A DNA stretch of 64,000 nt. Origin: Firmicutes bacterium UBA7510 (GTDB lineage Bacteria > Bacillota > Clostridia > Tissierellales > Sedimentibacteraceae). Position 1 is the first letter of the stretch; every line of letters starts with the position of its first letter. The position numbers and the translations under genes are program-made. Of this stretch, positions 35,276 to 43,913 are shown in pieces. The stretch lies in NCBI GenBank assembly GCA_002479485.1, contig DLNM01000048.1:1-64000 (forward strand). The letters are read 5' to 3'. The notes beneath the pieces were generated by a model that ran no database searches, was not told where the DNA came from, and saw nothing but the letters and a program-made list of their open reading frames with translations.

Positions 35276-36943
35276 ACGATTAAGCAATGTTGTTACTGTA
35301 GTGCAAATTAAAATTGTTATAACTCCATATGCCATAGAGAGCCCTATATCAAATTCTTGCATGGCGTTTACCATGGCTATGGATAGAGGTTTGTTAGATA
35401 CTCCGTATAGTAATGCGGACATTGTGTATTCTCCCAGAGTTCTAATAAAAGCCACACTAGCACCTGATATAACTGCTGGCATAGTAATTGGAACTGTGAT
35501 TTTAAAAAATGTTCTTATACTTCCTGCTCCTAGACTTTTTGATGCATCCTCCAAATCATTGTTGAATTTATAAAGAGCGATAAGATTTGTCCTAAGCATC
35601 AGTGGAACTATAGTAATTATATAGGCTATAGGTAAAATCCAGTACCTACCTATTAATACTTGATTAAAAGCAAAAACATTTTTTACATTGAAGGCATTTA
35701 TTAAGTTAATAGCTATTGTACTGGCTGGCATAGCCCATGGAAGCATGGCCGTAATCTCAAGTAATAAGTTTAGGTTGCTTTTCTTTTTAGAAATTATAAA
35801 AGCAATAGGCAATGATATAGCTACTCCTGCCAAAACAGTTACAATCGACATGAAAATACTGTCTTTAAAGGGTTGCAAAACTCTTGGTTTAGTCGCTAAC
35901 TTTATATAATTACCCAAGCTATATTCCTTAGGAAATATTTCCACCATCCAAGTGCCCGGTTTAACAAAGGACAGTACAAATATTGCAATTATAGGTAATA
36001 GAATGAGCGTTACTATAGTAATAATAAGCAGGTTAAGTGAAAATTTAGTTAACTTATTATTAAGCCTTATAGGCTTCAGACTGACTCTTCTAAGTGATTC
36101 AGCCATAGAATACTTTTTTTCGTAGTATCTTATTAAAAGAAGCATTGATAGTCCCATAATTAAAAGTATAACGACTTGTACCGAAGCAATATGCATGTGA
36201 TTATTTGCTTTTGATAAAAGTATTTGCTTACTTAATACTCTAAACTTGCCACCTATAAGATTTGGAGCTGAAAACGAGCTTATACCAGATATAAAAGTAA
36301 CTATTGAAGAGGATAATATAGCAGGCAATATTGACGGCAATATAATTGTAAAAAATATTTTTACCTTGCTAGCTCCAAAGCTTCTTGCTGCCTCTATAGT
36401 TGATGCATCTAAATATTTAAGTGCTACTGATACGTTTAGATAAAAGTATACGTACTGTGTATATGCATGAACAAAAAGAATACCCTTTATACCATTAAAC
36501 TTAAAAGGGATATTTTCTAAACCAAAAAAAATTTGTATAGCCTTTGTTATTATTCCACTTTCTCCATATAGCTGAATAAAGGATATAACTATTATTACTC
36601 CTGGAACCATCATTGGTGATAGAAGTAGAGTATGTAAAAATTTCTTGTTTTTTATATCTACTAGCGAAGTGTAAAATGCTAGAATAGTACCTATAATACC
36701 GCATATTAACACTGTCATAATGCCCAGAAAAAAAGTATTATTAACAACTATTAAATTTGATTTGTTGGCAAAATACTGGATGTAATTATTTATATTATAA
36801 CCATCTTGAGTATTGAAACTACTCTTAATTGTATTTAATAAGGGTATAATTACATATCCAAGTATTAGCGTAAATGCTACTATATAAAATAATACAGTTG
36901 CTATCTTTTTTATGTTAATCTTATCTATTAATGTGGATTTCAA
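35264..36943 (-). CDS. two-domain ABC importer permease (FbpB/phosphonate type)
   Basis: 559 residues from a TTG at 36943 with GAGGTG 6 nt upstream; an ATG at 36961 lies before that ribosome site, so the start is uncertain. About twelve membrane helices form two homologous halves, each with an EAA loop: TIEAARSFGASKVKIFFTIILP in the first and DLEDASKSLGAGSIRTFFKITVP in the second. Fused permeases of this kind serve Fe3+ (FbpB) and 2-aminoethylphosphonate importers. It overlaps the ATPase gene by 23 nt. The substrate cannot be settled from this subunit. Confidence 0.88.
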   Translation of the reverse strand: MKSTLIDKINIKKIATVLFYIVAFTLILGYVIIPLLNTIKSSFNTQDGYNINNYIQYFANKSNLIVVNNTFFLGIMTVLICGIIGTILAFYTSLVDIKNKKFLHTLLLSPMMVPGVIIVISFIQLYGESGIITKAIQIFFGLENIPFKFNGIKGILFVHAYTQYVYFYLNVSVALKYLDASTIEAARSFGASKVKIFFTIILPSILPAILSSSIVTFISGISSFSAPNLIGGKFRVLSKQILLSKANNHMHIASVQVVILLIMGLSMLLLIRYYEKKYSMAESLRRVSLKPIRLNNKLTKFSLNLLIITIVTLILLPIIAIFVLSFVKPGTWMVEIFPKEYSLGNYIKLATKPRVLQPFKDSIFMSIVTVLAGVAISLPIAFIISKKKSNLNLLLEITAMLPWAMPASTIAINLINAFNVKNVFAFNQVLIGRYWILPIAYIITIVPLMLRTNLIALYKFNNDLEDASKSLGAGSIRTFFKITVPITMPAVISGASVAFIRTLGEYTMSALLYGVSNKPLSIAMVNAMQEFDIGLSMAYGVITILICTTVTTLLNRKSL

Positions 36944-37874
36944 GATACACCTCATCGTCAATTTTCCTTATCGTTCTTGAATCATTAAGCTCCTTAACCT
37001 TATATTCAAAATCATCTGTTTTTACAATATAATCTATTGTGCTCCCATTAAAGGATTTTTGAATTATTGTTCCTTTTATAAGGCTATTGTTTATGTTAGT
37101 TTTATGTAATTTTATAAGCTCAGGTCTTTGATATATGTTTTTATTATTTATTGCTAGAGTATTGGTTTCTCCAACAAAATTTGCCACAAAGGTACTTTGC
37201 GGATTGTTATAAATATCTGTTGGTGTACCTATTTGTACACATTCTCCAAAGTTAAATACAGCAATTCTATCTGATATAGCCATAGCTTCTCGTTGATCGT
37301 GTGTAATAAATACTGTTGTTATTTTAAGAGTTTTTTGTAGCCTATGTATTTCATCTCTCATTTTGTCTCTAAGAGCCGCATCAAGATTAGATAAGGGCTC
37401 ATCTAACAAAAGCACCTTTGGCTCAACTGCCAGTGAACGTGCAAGTGCAACTCTTTGCTGCTGTCCACCAGAAAGTTCATCAATCTTTCTATCTTTGTAT
37501 TCATATAAACCTACTAAATCTAAATATCTATTGGCTGTCTCTATTATTTGTTTTTTCGAAAGCTTTTTAATTTTGAGCCCATAGGCTATATTTTCATAAA
37601 CGCTCATATGTGAAAAAAGGGCATAGTTTTGAAAAACTATGCCTATGTCTCTTTTTTCTGGGCTTAAATTTGTAATATTTTCATCAGATAGATATACTTC
37701 TCCTATGCTAGGCTTTATAAAACCAGCTATTATTCTTAAAAGTGTGGTTTTACCACAACCTGATGGTCCAAGAAGTGTAAAAAGCTCTCCATCTTGTATT
37801 TCTATGTTTATGTTGTTTAATACATTTTCCTTATCAAATTTATGAGATATGTTTCTTAATGTAACCTTGCCCAT
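36921..37874 (-). CDS. ABC importer ATP-binding protein
   Basis: 317 residues. GPSGCGKTTLLR (Walker A), ELSGGQQQRVALARSLA (signature), LLLDEPLSNLDA (Walker B) and TVFITHDQREAM (switch His) are all intact. The C-terminal ~80 residues form a TOBE-like regulatory domain, as in FbpC/PotA-type ATPases. It drives the permease encoded just downstream. The gene sits 17 bp after the binding-protein gene, so the order binding protein-ATPase-permease makes a complete importer. Confidence 0.92.
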   Translation of the reverse strand: MGKVTLRNISHKFDKENVLNNINIEIQDGELFTLLGPSGCGKTTLLRIIAGFIKPSIGEVYLSDENITNLSPEKRDIGIVFQNYALFSHMSVYENIAYGLKIKKLSKKQIIETANRYLDLVGLYEYKDRKIDELSGGQQQRVALARSLAVEPKVLLLDEPLSNLDAALRDKMRDEIHRLQKTLKITTVFITHDQREAMAISDRIAVFNFGECVQIGTPTDIYNNPQSTFVANFVGETNTLAINNKNIYQRPELIKLHKTNINNSLIKGTIIQKSFNGSTIDYIVKTDDFEYKVKELNDSRTIRKIDDEVYLEIHINR

Positions 37875-37891
37875 TTTTACAACTTCCTAAT

Positions 37892-38980
37892 TTATTCTTT
37901 TATGTCTTTACTTGAATCTCTTATTTCAGTATCAAATTTTTGTAACCAAGCATCTTGGTTTTTTGAGATAACAGACCAATCAACATCCATTGCTTTATAT
38001 TCTTCCTTCATCCACTCTGGACTTTTCTCAATAGCTGCTTTTAACGTAGGAATTCTATTAAACTCATTTGCTATTTTTGCCTGTATATCTGCACTACCTA
38101 CAAATTCAACAAATTCTTTCGCAGCGTTTGGATGAGGTGCATTTTTAATTGCTGCAACTCCATCTGTTATAACTGGTGAGCCACTTTTAGCATCTATGAT
38201 TTTTAGTGGCATATTATTTTTTTCAATTCCGTCTATTATGGCACTTTGAACTGCAAAGCTTATAGCTGCTTCTTTTCTACCTACTGCTTGAAATTGCAAT
38301 GTTTGGCTTGAATAGTAACCCTTCATATTTGAGTCTAAGGCTTTTAAATAGTTCCAAGCTTCATCTATTTTACCGTCTTTTTCGTATTGGTAAACTAAAC
38401 TCATAAGAGTAGATCTAATTGATGAAGAAACTGTATCTCTCGATACAATTAAATCCTTATATTTTGAATCTGCAAGATCAGTCCAATCCTTTGGAGCTTC
38501 TTCTTCGGTTAACATTTCTGTATTATAAAACATCATAACTGGCGTTTGAATTGTACCATACCATCTTCCATTAGCATCCTTAAACATTGGATTCAGATCA
38601 TTTGCCCATGATGTTTCAACTAGGTCAAAAATACCTTCCTCTGCCATTTCCATAAACAAAGATGAAGCACCGCCAAACATTATATCTGCTTGTGGATTTT
38701 CTTTTTCTGCTCTAACACGGTCTGCTAGTTCACCCTTTAAGTTAATATACTCTACTTCAACTCCAGTTTGTTTTTTAAATTCATCAGCTACAAATTGTAA
38801 AAGTTCATCAGCATGAGTTGAATATATAACTAATTTATCTTCCAATTTAGTATTTTCATTATCAACATTACCTGTACTTTGTCCATCATTTTCAACTTTC
38901 TCAGGAGCTGTCTTATTAGTACACGCTACTAAATTTAAACTTAACATAAGTACTAATAGTACTACAATTATTTTTTTCAT
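37892..38980 (-). CDS. ABC importer substrate-binding lipoprotein (Fe3+/phosphonate family)
   Basis: 362 residues with a lipoprotein signal (LVLMLSLNLVAC, Cys about residue 20), a low-complexity linker and a periplasmic-binding fold starting LVIYSTHADELLQFVADEF. NPQADIMFGGASSLFMEM and the YY pair in KGYYSSQT resemble Fe3+-binding FbpA/FutA proteins, where paired Tyr ligate iron, but aminophosphonate-binding relatives share this fold. It is the first gene of a three-gene operon, whose leader can fold (39006-39070). No clear Fur box was found. Confidence 0.85.
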   Translation of the reverse strand: MKKIIVVLLVLMLSLNLVACTNKTAPEKVENDGQSTGNVDNENTKLEDKLVIYSTHADELLQFVADEFKKQTGVEVEYINLKGELADRVRAEKENPQADIMFGGASSLFMEMAEEGIFDLVETSWANDLNPMFKDANGRWYGTIQTPVMMFYNTEMLTEEEAPKDWTDLADSKYKDLIVSRDTVSSSIRSTLMSLVYQYEKDGKIDEAWNYLKALDSNMKGYYSSQTLQFQAVGRKEAAISFAVQSAIIDGIEKNNMPLKIIDAKSGSPVITDGVAAIKNAPHPNAAKEFVEFVGSADIQAKIANEFNRIPTLKAAIEKSPEWMKEEYKAMDVDWSVISKNQDAWLQKFDTEIRDSSKDIKE

Positions 38981-39005
38981 TTTCTGTAAAATCCTCCATA
39001 TTTAT

Positions 39006-39070
39006 GCCCATTCATGCTGTCAAGGTACATAAAATATCATGAAAAATTATGTATTAAATTATGTATGGGC
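39006..39070 (-). other. foldable leader of the Fe3+/phosphonate-type ABC operon
   Basis: GCCCATTCAT (39006-39015) pairs 9/10 with ATGTATGGGC (39061-39070), enclosing a second stem TACATAA (39026-39032)/TTATGTA (39047-39053). The base of the structure is 9 bp from the GGAGG ribosome site on the minus strand. It may control translation, but no known riboswitch class was recognised. Confidence 0.4.
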
Positions 39071-39236
39071 TTTTAATTTATTATTGTCCAATAGATAATA
39101 CTATATGCAATTAAGTTAGTAAAATGAAATTTTTTTATGTATTGTCTATTTAAAATAACTTTTTATTATATGAATTAATTTCCATCAGCATGAAAACGTT
39201 TATTAAAAAATATTGTAATTTTAATGAAATTTATAC

Positions 39237-39265
39237 TTGACATTTAAGAAATTCTGTCATATCAT
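39237..39265 (+). promoter_or_regulatory. sigma-A promoter of the lysine-riboswitch operon
   Basis: TTGACA (39237-39242), 17-bp spacer, TATCAT (39260-39265). Transcription would begin about 10 bp before the riboswitch. Confidence 0.8.
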
Positions 39266-39282
39266 ATGATTTAATTTAATAA

Positions 39283-39548
39283 GGCCTCACTTTTTAGGAG
39301 TGAGGTAGAGGCGCGGTGTTTATTAGTGCTTAATGGAGCTTGAGTAAGCTATGATGTTAAGAAGGAGGAACCACCGCCGAAGTTGATAATATACTCGATG
39401 TTATCTGCTGGGTCTGCAGAAAATATTTGCAGGACTGTCTTGATAGGCTACCCGGTTTATCAAGTTGTGCTATCTCATTTGGGAAAAAAGAGGGGATTTT
39501 GGAGCAATTGCGCGCGTTGTAGCCTGAGTCTATCTCAGGCTTTTTTTA
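39283..39548 (+). ncRNA. lysine riboswitch (L-box)
   Basis: The region shows the conserved L-box elements in order: GAGGTAGAGGCGCGG near 39302, GAAGGAGGAACCACCGCCGAAG near 39359-39380 (in part), CTGCTGGGTCTGCA near 39404-39417, GGACTGTC near 39431, and GTGCTATCTC near 39466, which closes the P1 stem with the first element. It matches the B. subtilis lysC leader closely in order and spacing. A terminator follows at 39521. Lysine binding should stop transcription of the downstream transporter genes. The extra hairpin CCTCACT/AGTGAGG at 39285 shares bases with P1. Confidence 0.93.
39521..39548 (+). terminator. riboswitch-controlled terminator
   Basis: AGCCTGAG pairs with CTCAGGCT around a 5-nt loop, followed by a run of T. 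It is the expression platform of the lysine riboswitch. The remaining ~135 bp to the next start is AT-rich with a weak GGC/GCC hairpin. Confidence 0.9.
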
Positions 39549-39685
39549 TTGCTAAAATTTTTTAAAGTTTTATCTAAAAAAGTTTTTATCTATAAAAAAA
39601 GGCCTAATAAGTTAAATAGTAGTACAATAGCCTCTTTTCTTATAATTACAAAAAACATATTACAAAATAAGAGGAGAAAAATATT

Positions 39686-40564
39686 ATGAAAACAAAAAAT
39701 TTATTATTGGTGACAATGACTTTATTATTGGCAATATTTTTAGTAGGATGCCAAGGAAGTAATAACGATTCAAATTTAAGCACAAATGGACAAGCTTCAG
39801 ATAATATAAACGAAAATCAAAAAGAAGAATCTAATTATTTTACGATTGGTATGGAAGCGGGTTATGCACCTTTTAACTGGACGCAAATGGATGATTCTAA
39901 TGGTGGAGTTGCTATAGATGGAACTAAAGAATATGCAGGTGGCTATGATGTTGAAATAGCTAAAAAAATAGCTGCCGGTCTTGGTAAAGAGTTAAGAATT
40001 GTTAAAGTAGAATGGGACGGTCTTGTTCCAGCCCTTATTTCAGGTAAAATAGATGCTATAATAGCCGGTATGTCACCAACTGCAGAAAGAAAAGAATCTG
40101 TTGATTTTTCTGATAATTATTATAAATCAGATTTAGTTATGGTTGTTAAGGCTGGCGGAGCTTATGAAAATGCTACAACTTTAAATGACTTTGCTGGCGC
40201 TAAAATTACAGGTCAATTAAATACATTCCACTACTCAGTGATTGACCAAATTGAAGGTGTTAATAAACAAACTGCTATGGACAATTTTCCTGCAATGAGA
40301 GTAGCTCTAGAATCAGGTATGATAGATGGTTATGTATCAGAACGTCCAGAAGCAGTAAGTGCTTCAGCAGCGAATCCTAATTTAAAAATGGTTGAATTAA
40401 CTGAAGGATTTGTAACAAATGATGACGATACAGCAATAGCTGTAGCAGTTACTAAAGGCAATGAATTAGTTGCTAAAATTAATGAAATATTAAATGGTAT
40501 ATCTGAAGAAGATCGTACAAAAATCATGGATGAAGCTATAATAAATCAGCCTGCTTCAAATTAA
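39686..40564 (+). CDS. amino-acid ABC transporter binding lipoprotein (lysine predicted)
   Basis: 292 residues. Lipobox LVGC gives lipidation at about Cys22, then a Ser/Asn-rich linker and a family-3 binding domain starting FTIGMEAGYAPFNWTQ. VEWDGLVPALISGKIDAIIAGM is the hallmark block, and DGYVSERPEA lines the ligand site. It captures a polar amino acid outside the cell and delivers it to the permease encoded 16 bp downstream. The lysine riboswitch in the leader makes lysine the best substrate prediction; sequence alone would allow Arg, His or Gln. Confidence 0.9.
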   Translation: MKTKNLLLVTMTLLLAIFLVGCQGSNNDSNLSTNGQASDNINENQKEESNYFTIGMEAGYAPFNWTQMDDSNGGVAIDGTKEYAGGYDVEIAKKIAAGLGKELRIVKVEWDGLVPALISGKIDAIIAGMSPTAERKESVDFSDNYYKSDLVMVVKAGGAYENATTLNDFAGAKITGQLNTFHYSVIDQIEGVNKQTAMDNFPAMRVALESGMIDGYVSERPEAVSASAANPNLKMVELTEGFVTNDDDTAIAVAVTKGNELVAKINEILNGISEEDRTKIMDEAIINQPASN

Positions 40565-40580
40565 TTAGCAGGAGGACAAT

Positions 40581-41294
40581 ATGAGTTTTGAAGTAATTTT
40601 AAAAATAGCTACAGAAAACTGGCCAATGTTTTTACGTGGCGCCGGTATGACCTTATACATATCAATTATAAGCACAATTATTGGTACGATTCTAGGCTTA
40701 ATAGTTGGTGTAATTAGAACTATACCATACCAAGAAAATAAAATAAAAAGATATATTTTAAATTTTGTAAATACACTTTTATCAGTGTATATTGAAGTTT
40801 TTCGTGGTACCCCAATGATAGTACAAGCAATGGTTATTTACTACGGGTCAGCGTTAGCTTTTAATATAAATATGAATAGTACTTTTGCAGCCTTATTCAT
40901 TGTTTCTATAAATACGGGAGCGTATATGTCAGAAATCGTTCGTGGGGGGATTGTTTCAATAGATAAGGGACAGTTTGAGGCTGCACATGCTGTAGGAATG
41001 ACTCATATTCAAACTATGATTAATGTAGTTTTACCACAGGTAATTAGAAACATTTTGCCTGCAACTGGTAATGAGTTTGTTATAAATATAAAGGATACTT
41101 CCGTATTAAATGTAATATCAGTAACAGAATTGTATTTCCAAACTAAATCTATAGCTGGTAATAATTTTAAATATTTTGAATCCTTCTTTGTTGCGTGTGT
41201 CCTCTACTTTATTATGACATTTACTGTGACGAGGATATTAAGATATTTAGAGAAAAAACTAGATGGACCAGAGAATTATGAAATCAGCTTATAG
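40581..41294 (+). CDS. amino-acid ABC transporter permease (lysine predicted)
   Basis: 237 residues with five membrane helices in the HisM/GlnP layout. The N-terminal FLRGAGMTLYISIISTIIGTI and the EVFRGTPMIVQ segment are typical, and the EAA loop QFEAAHAVGMTHIQTMINVVLP contacts the ATPase. It forms the membrane channel, probably as a homodimer since no second permease gene is present. GGAGGAC precedes the ATG. It is co-transcribed with the binding protein and ATPase from the riboswitch promoter. Confidence 0.93.
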   Translation: MSFEVILKIATENWPMFLRGAGMTLYISIISTIIGTILGLIVGVIRTIPYQENKIKRYILNFVNTLLSVYIEVFRGTPMIVQAMVIYYGSALAFNINMNSTFAALFIVSINTGAYMSEIVRGGIVSIDKGQFEAAHAVGMTHIQTMINVVLPQVIRNILPATGNEFVINIKDTSVLNVISVTELYFQTKSIAGNNFKYFESFFVACVLYFIMTFTVTRILRYLEKKLDGPENYEISL

Positions 41295-41303
41295 GAGGTA
41301 GAC

Positions 41304-42044
41304 ATGGAAAAAATAATTGAAATTCAACATTTAAGCAAGGCTTACGGAAGCCATGAGGTACTAAAAGATATAGATTTTTCGGTTAATAAAGGAGAAGTTG
41401 TTTGCATAATAGGCTCGTCTGGTTCTGGTAAATCAACACTTCTAAGATGTATAAATCTACTTGAAAAACCTCGTGACGGACAGATAGTATATAAAGGTGA
41501 AAGTATACTTGATAATCAACATGATGTTCATGCTTATAGAACAAAACTAGGTATGGTTTTTCAACATTTTAATTTGTTTAATAACCACAATGTTTTAAGC
41601 AATTGTACTATTGGACAGGTTAAAGTTTTAAAACGCTCTAAGGATAAAGCGTCAGAAATTGCAATGAAATATCTAAACGTAGTTGGTATGGAGCAGTATA
41701 TAAATGCTAAACCAAGACAGCTATCCGGTGGTCAAAAGCAGCGTATAGCAATAGCCAGAGCTTTGAGTATGGAGCCTGATGTACTACTGTTTGATGAACC
41801 AACTTCAGCACTTGACCCTGAAATGGTAGGTGAGGTTCTAAAGGTAATGAGAGAGCTTGCAGATAGTGGACTTACTATGATTATTGTTACACACGAAATG
41901 GAGTTTGCAAAAGAAGTTTCAGATAGAGTTGTATTTATGGACAATGGAGTAATCGAAGAGCAAGGCAGTCCTGAAGAAATTTTCAATTCACCAAAGCAAG
42001 AAAGAACAAGAAAATTTTTAGAAAGAACTCTTAATAGGACATAA
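41304..42044 (+). CDS. amino-acid ABC transporter ATP-binding protein (lysine predicted)
   Basis: 246 residues, GlnQ/HisP type. GSSGSGKSTLLRC (Walker A), QLSGGQKQRIAIARAL (signature), VLLFDEPTSALDPEMVGEVL (Walker B with D-loop) and MIIVTHEMEFAKEV (switch His) are complete. It powers uptake of the amino acid captured by the lipoprotein. It is the last gene of the riboswitch-controlled operon, 9 bp after the permease, and is followed by a hairpin at 42070. Confidence 0.95.
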   Translation: MEKIIEIQHLSKAYGSHEVLKDIDFSVNKGEVVCIIGSSGSGKSTLLRCINLLEKPRDGQIVYKGESILDNQHDVHAYRTKLGMVFQHFNLFNNHNVLSNCTIGQVKVLKRSKDKASEIAMKYLNVVGMEQYINAKPRQLSGGQKQRIAIARALSMEPDVLLFDEPTSALDPEMVGEVLKVMRELADSGLTMIIVTHEMEFAKEVSDRVVFMDNGVIEEQGSPEEIFNSPKQERTRKFLERTLNRT

Positions 42045-42069
42045 GTTAAATTGAAAATAGAGAAAAGAA

Positions 42070-42096
42070 AATGGAAAGTTATTTTAACTCTCCATT
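42070..42096. terminator. terminator-like hairpin between convergent genes
   Basis: AATGGAAAGTTA pairs with TAACTCTCCATT (11 of 12) around TTT; T-rich sequence follows on the plus strand and A-rich sequence precedes it, so both the ABC operon and spoIIR could end here. Confidence 0.55.
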
Positions 42097-42121
42097 CTCA
42101 TTTCTTTATTTTGCATTTTAG

Positions 42122-42769
42122 CTATTTGAAATTATCTATGAAATTCTCAATAATTTCTGCTAGCTTAGATTTAAGCTTAATATTTGAATATCCTCTATTT
42201 GTTTTTATTAACTGTATTTCTTCTTCTGTGAGAACCTCTCTTAATTTATCTTCTACATTTATGTCAAAGACTGCTAGCTCTTTATCCTTTCCGAAATCTG
42301 TGAAACATAGCGGTGGAAACATAACACACCACCAATTTTTTCCATTTGCCTCTCCTATTTCAACTCTTACAGCATCATAATCTCCGCTCGGCAATGCAAA
42401 ATCATCATATTCTCTAATTGGAAATTTATAGTTGCCATAAAAGACCTCCACATTATAGTAATAACCCTCGTCGTACACTGTTTGTTGAGCTATAGCTTTT
42501 ATTTCAGTTAGATTGTTTAGAATAAGTGTTTCAGTTTCTTGTTTGCTTGAAATGTTATTAAATCTTTTATTAAAGTTATTTAGTATGTTATTTCTCACCT
42601 TTAGCTTTAATTCTTGATCCTGTAGTGTATCAGAATTTGCTAGTATATGTAATCTGATTATTTTATTTTCTAGCTGTATAATTTCGAAATATGATTCAAA
42701 TGCATATGCTATAGCTAAAGCAATAAAAAGTAATAAAGCTACTGTAATAACTTTACTTTTGTATTTCAT
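42122..42769 (-). CDS. spoIIR: stage II sporulation protein R
   Basis: 215 residues from the ATG at 42769, with GGAGGAAGGAT upstream (spacing long, start not certain; a frame from 42817 overlaps the previous gene). One N-terminal membrane/signal segment is followed by IRLHILANSDTLQDQELKLKVR (shown in key part) and LPSGDYDAVRVEIGEANG with NWWCVMFPPLCF, the SpoIIR signature. In B. subtilis SpoIIR is made in the forespore under sigma-F and triggers pro-sigma-E processing by SpoIIGA in the mother cell. Here it follows a germination operon by 32 bp. Confidence 0.92.
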   Translation of the reverse strand: MKYKSKVITVALLLFIALAIAYAFESYFEIIQLENKIIRLHILANSDTLQDQELKLKVRNNILNNFNKRFNNISSKQETETLILNNLTEIKAIAQQTVYDEGYYYNVEVFYGNYKFPIREYDDFALPSGDYDAVRVEIGEANGKNWWCVMFPPLCFTDFGKDKELAVFDINVEDKLREVLTEEEIQLIKTNRGYSNIKLKSKLAEIIENFIDNFK

Positions 42770-42800
42770 AAATTTTTTTATCCTTCCTCCAAATGTTAGT

Positions 42801-43913
42801 TTATTTAACCATACCACTGTTATTTATTTTTACATTATAATTTACTACAATATTGGCATTTTCAAATATCTCATCGTACTTATCTTTAATTTTGTTATAG
42901 TCAGCCTTTTTATACTTCAGTAAATCCTCTTTTATTTCCAACATATCCATTTTATAATTTTTTTGCATTTTATATATTAGGTCCTTTGTTTGATTATTTA
43001 CTTTATTATTCACTTCATTGCTTAATCTCCTTATAAAATCTTTATCTGAAGTATTAACCTTTGTCATATCATAGGCAGTGACATTACATGAAACAGTTAC
43101 ATAGTATGTCACATTTAATTTTTCATCTTTCAAATCTATCATTTGAGAAACAACTACATCCTCAGCTGTTAAAGTAATTGGTATCCCATCAATAAACACA
43201 CTTAATTCAGTCATTCCTGACGCTTCTCCCTTTGTAAGCAAGGATAGCAATCTATTTTCTACGTGATCTATATAGCCTATGAGCTTATAATCTTTTATTA
43301 CAGCAGCCCCATCTATAGCAACTCTATCATCTTTTACTTCTACAGAAGGGATTAATGCATTTCCAAAACCTTGCAGATATACGGCAACTTCATCAAAGCT
43401 ATAGGTTGACTGAATCCTTAGTTTTTTTAACTTAATTAAAAATTCACTTATATACCTACCTATTAACGGATTATCTTTAATTTCATAATTTATAATGTCA
43501 GAAGCCTTGCTTTTAGCTACTACTAATTTGACTTTACGATTAATTTGAGGAGAACGCTCTATCTCATCAAACAGCCTTTTAATGCTATCAGGATTTTTTG
43601 CAACACTCTCTCCAAGTACAATAACCTGCATTAAACTATCAGATATAATTTTTTCAGTACTAAATATATTATTATAATAAAAGTCAGTTAAGTTATCAGA
43701 ATTCTGAGACGTAACGTATCTTTTATTCTCTGAACCAGTACTGATAATTGGAACTTCTGCTGTAAAGGTATATTCGCTGTCATGCTTTTCACTTTTATCA
43801 ATTCCAACTGCAAATATATATTCTCTTTTATTTATCTCTACACCATCTTTATTTGTACAGCCGGTGATAAAAAGTGTTAATATTAGAATTAGAACTATAT
43901 ATTTATACTTCAT
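42801..43913 (-). CDS. spore germination lipoprotein GerAC family
   Basis: 370 residues. The lipobox TLFITGC puts the lipidated Cys near residue 19. The body has the GerAC pattern: YIFAVGIDKSEKHDSEYTFTAEV near the N-terminus, VIVLGESVAK, and FGNALIPSVEVKDDRVAIDGAAVIKDYKLIGYI in the middle (in part), with a helical charged C-terminal region. It is the C subunit of a nutrient receptor in the spore inner membrane. It overlaps the B-subunit gene by 11 nt. It is closest to GerK/GerA C subunits, but the exact type cannot be set. Confidence 0.9.
   Translation of the reverse strand: MKYKYIVLILILTLFITGCTNKDGVEINKREYIFAVGIDKSEKHDSEYTFTAEVPIISTGSENKRYVTSQNSDNLTDFYYNNIFSTEKIISDSLMQVIVLGESVAKNPDSIKRLFDEIERSPQINRKVKLVVAKSKASDIINYEIKDNPLIGRYISEFLIKLKKLRIQSTYSFDEVAVYLQGFGNALIPSVEVKDDRVAIDGAAVIKDYKLIGYIDHVENRLLSLLTKGEASGMTELSVFIDGIPITLTAEDVVVSQMIDLKDEKLNVTYYVTVSCNVTAYDMTKVNTSDKDFIRRLSNEVNNKVNNQTKDLIYKMQKNYKMDMLEIKEDLLKYKKADYNKIKDKYDEIFENANIVVNYNVKINNSGMVK

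Noticed and set aside
38981..39240. Fur box upstream of the Fe3+-type importer
   Set aside because: Several ATAAT stretches occur, but none matches the 19-bp palindromic Fur consensus well, so iron control is not claimed.
39383..39565. 60-residue plus-strand ORF
   Set aside because: It lies entirely inside the lysine riboswitch and its terminator, has no ribosome site, and the conserved RNA elements explain the sequence.
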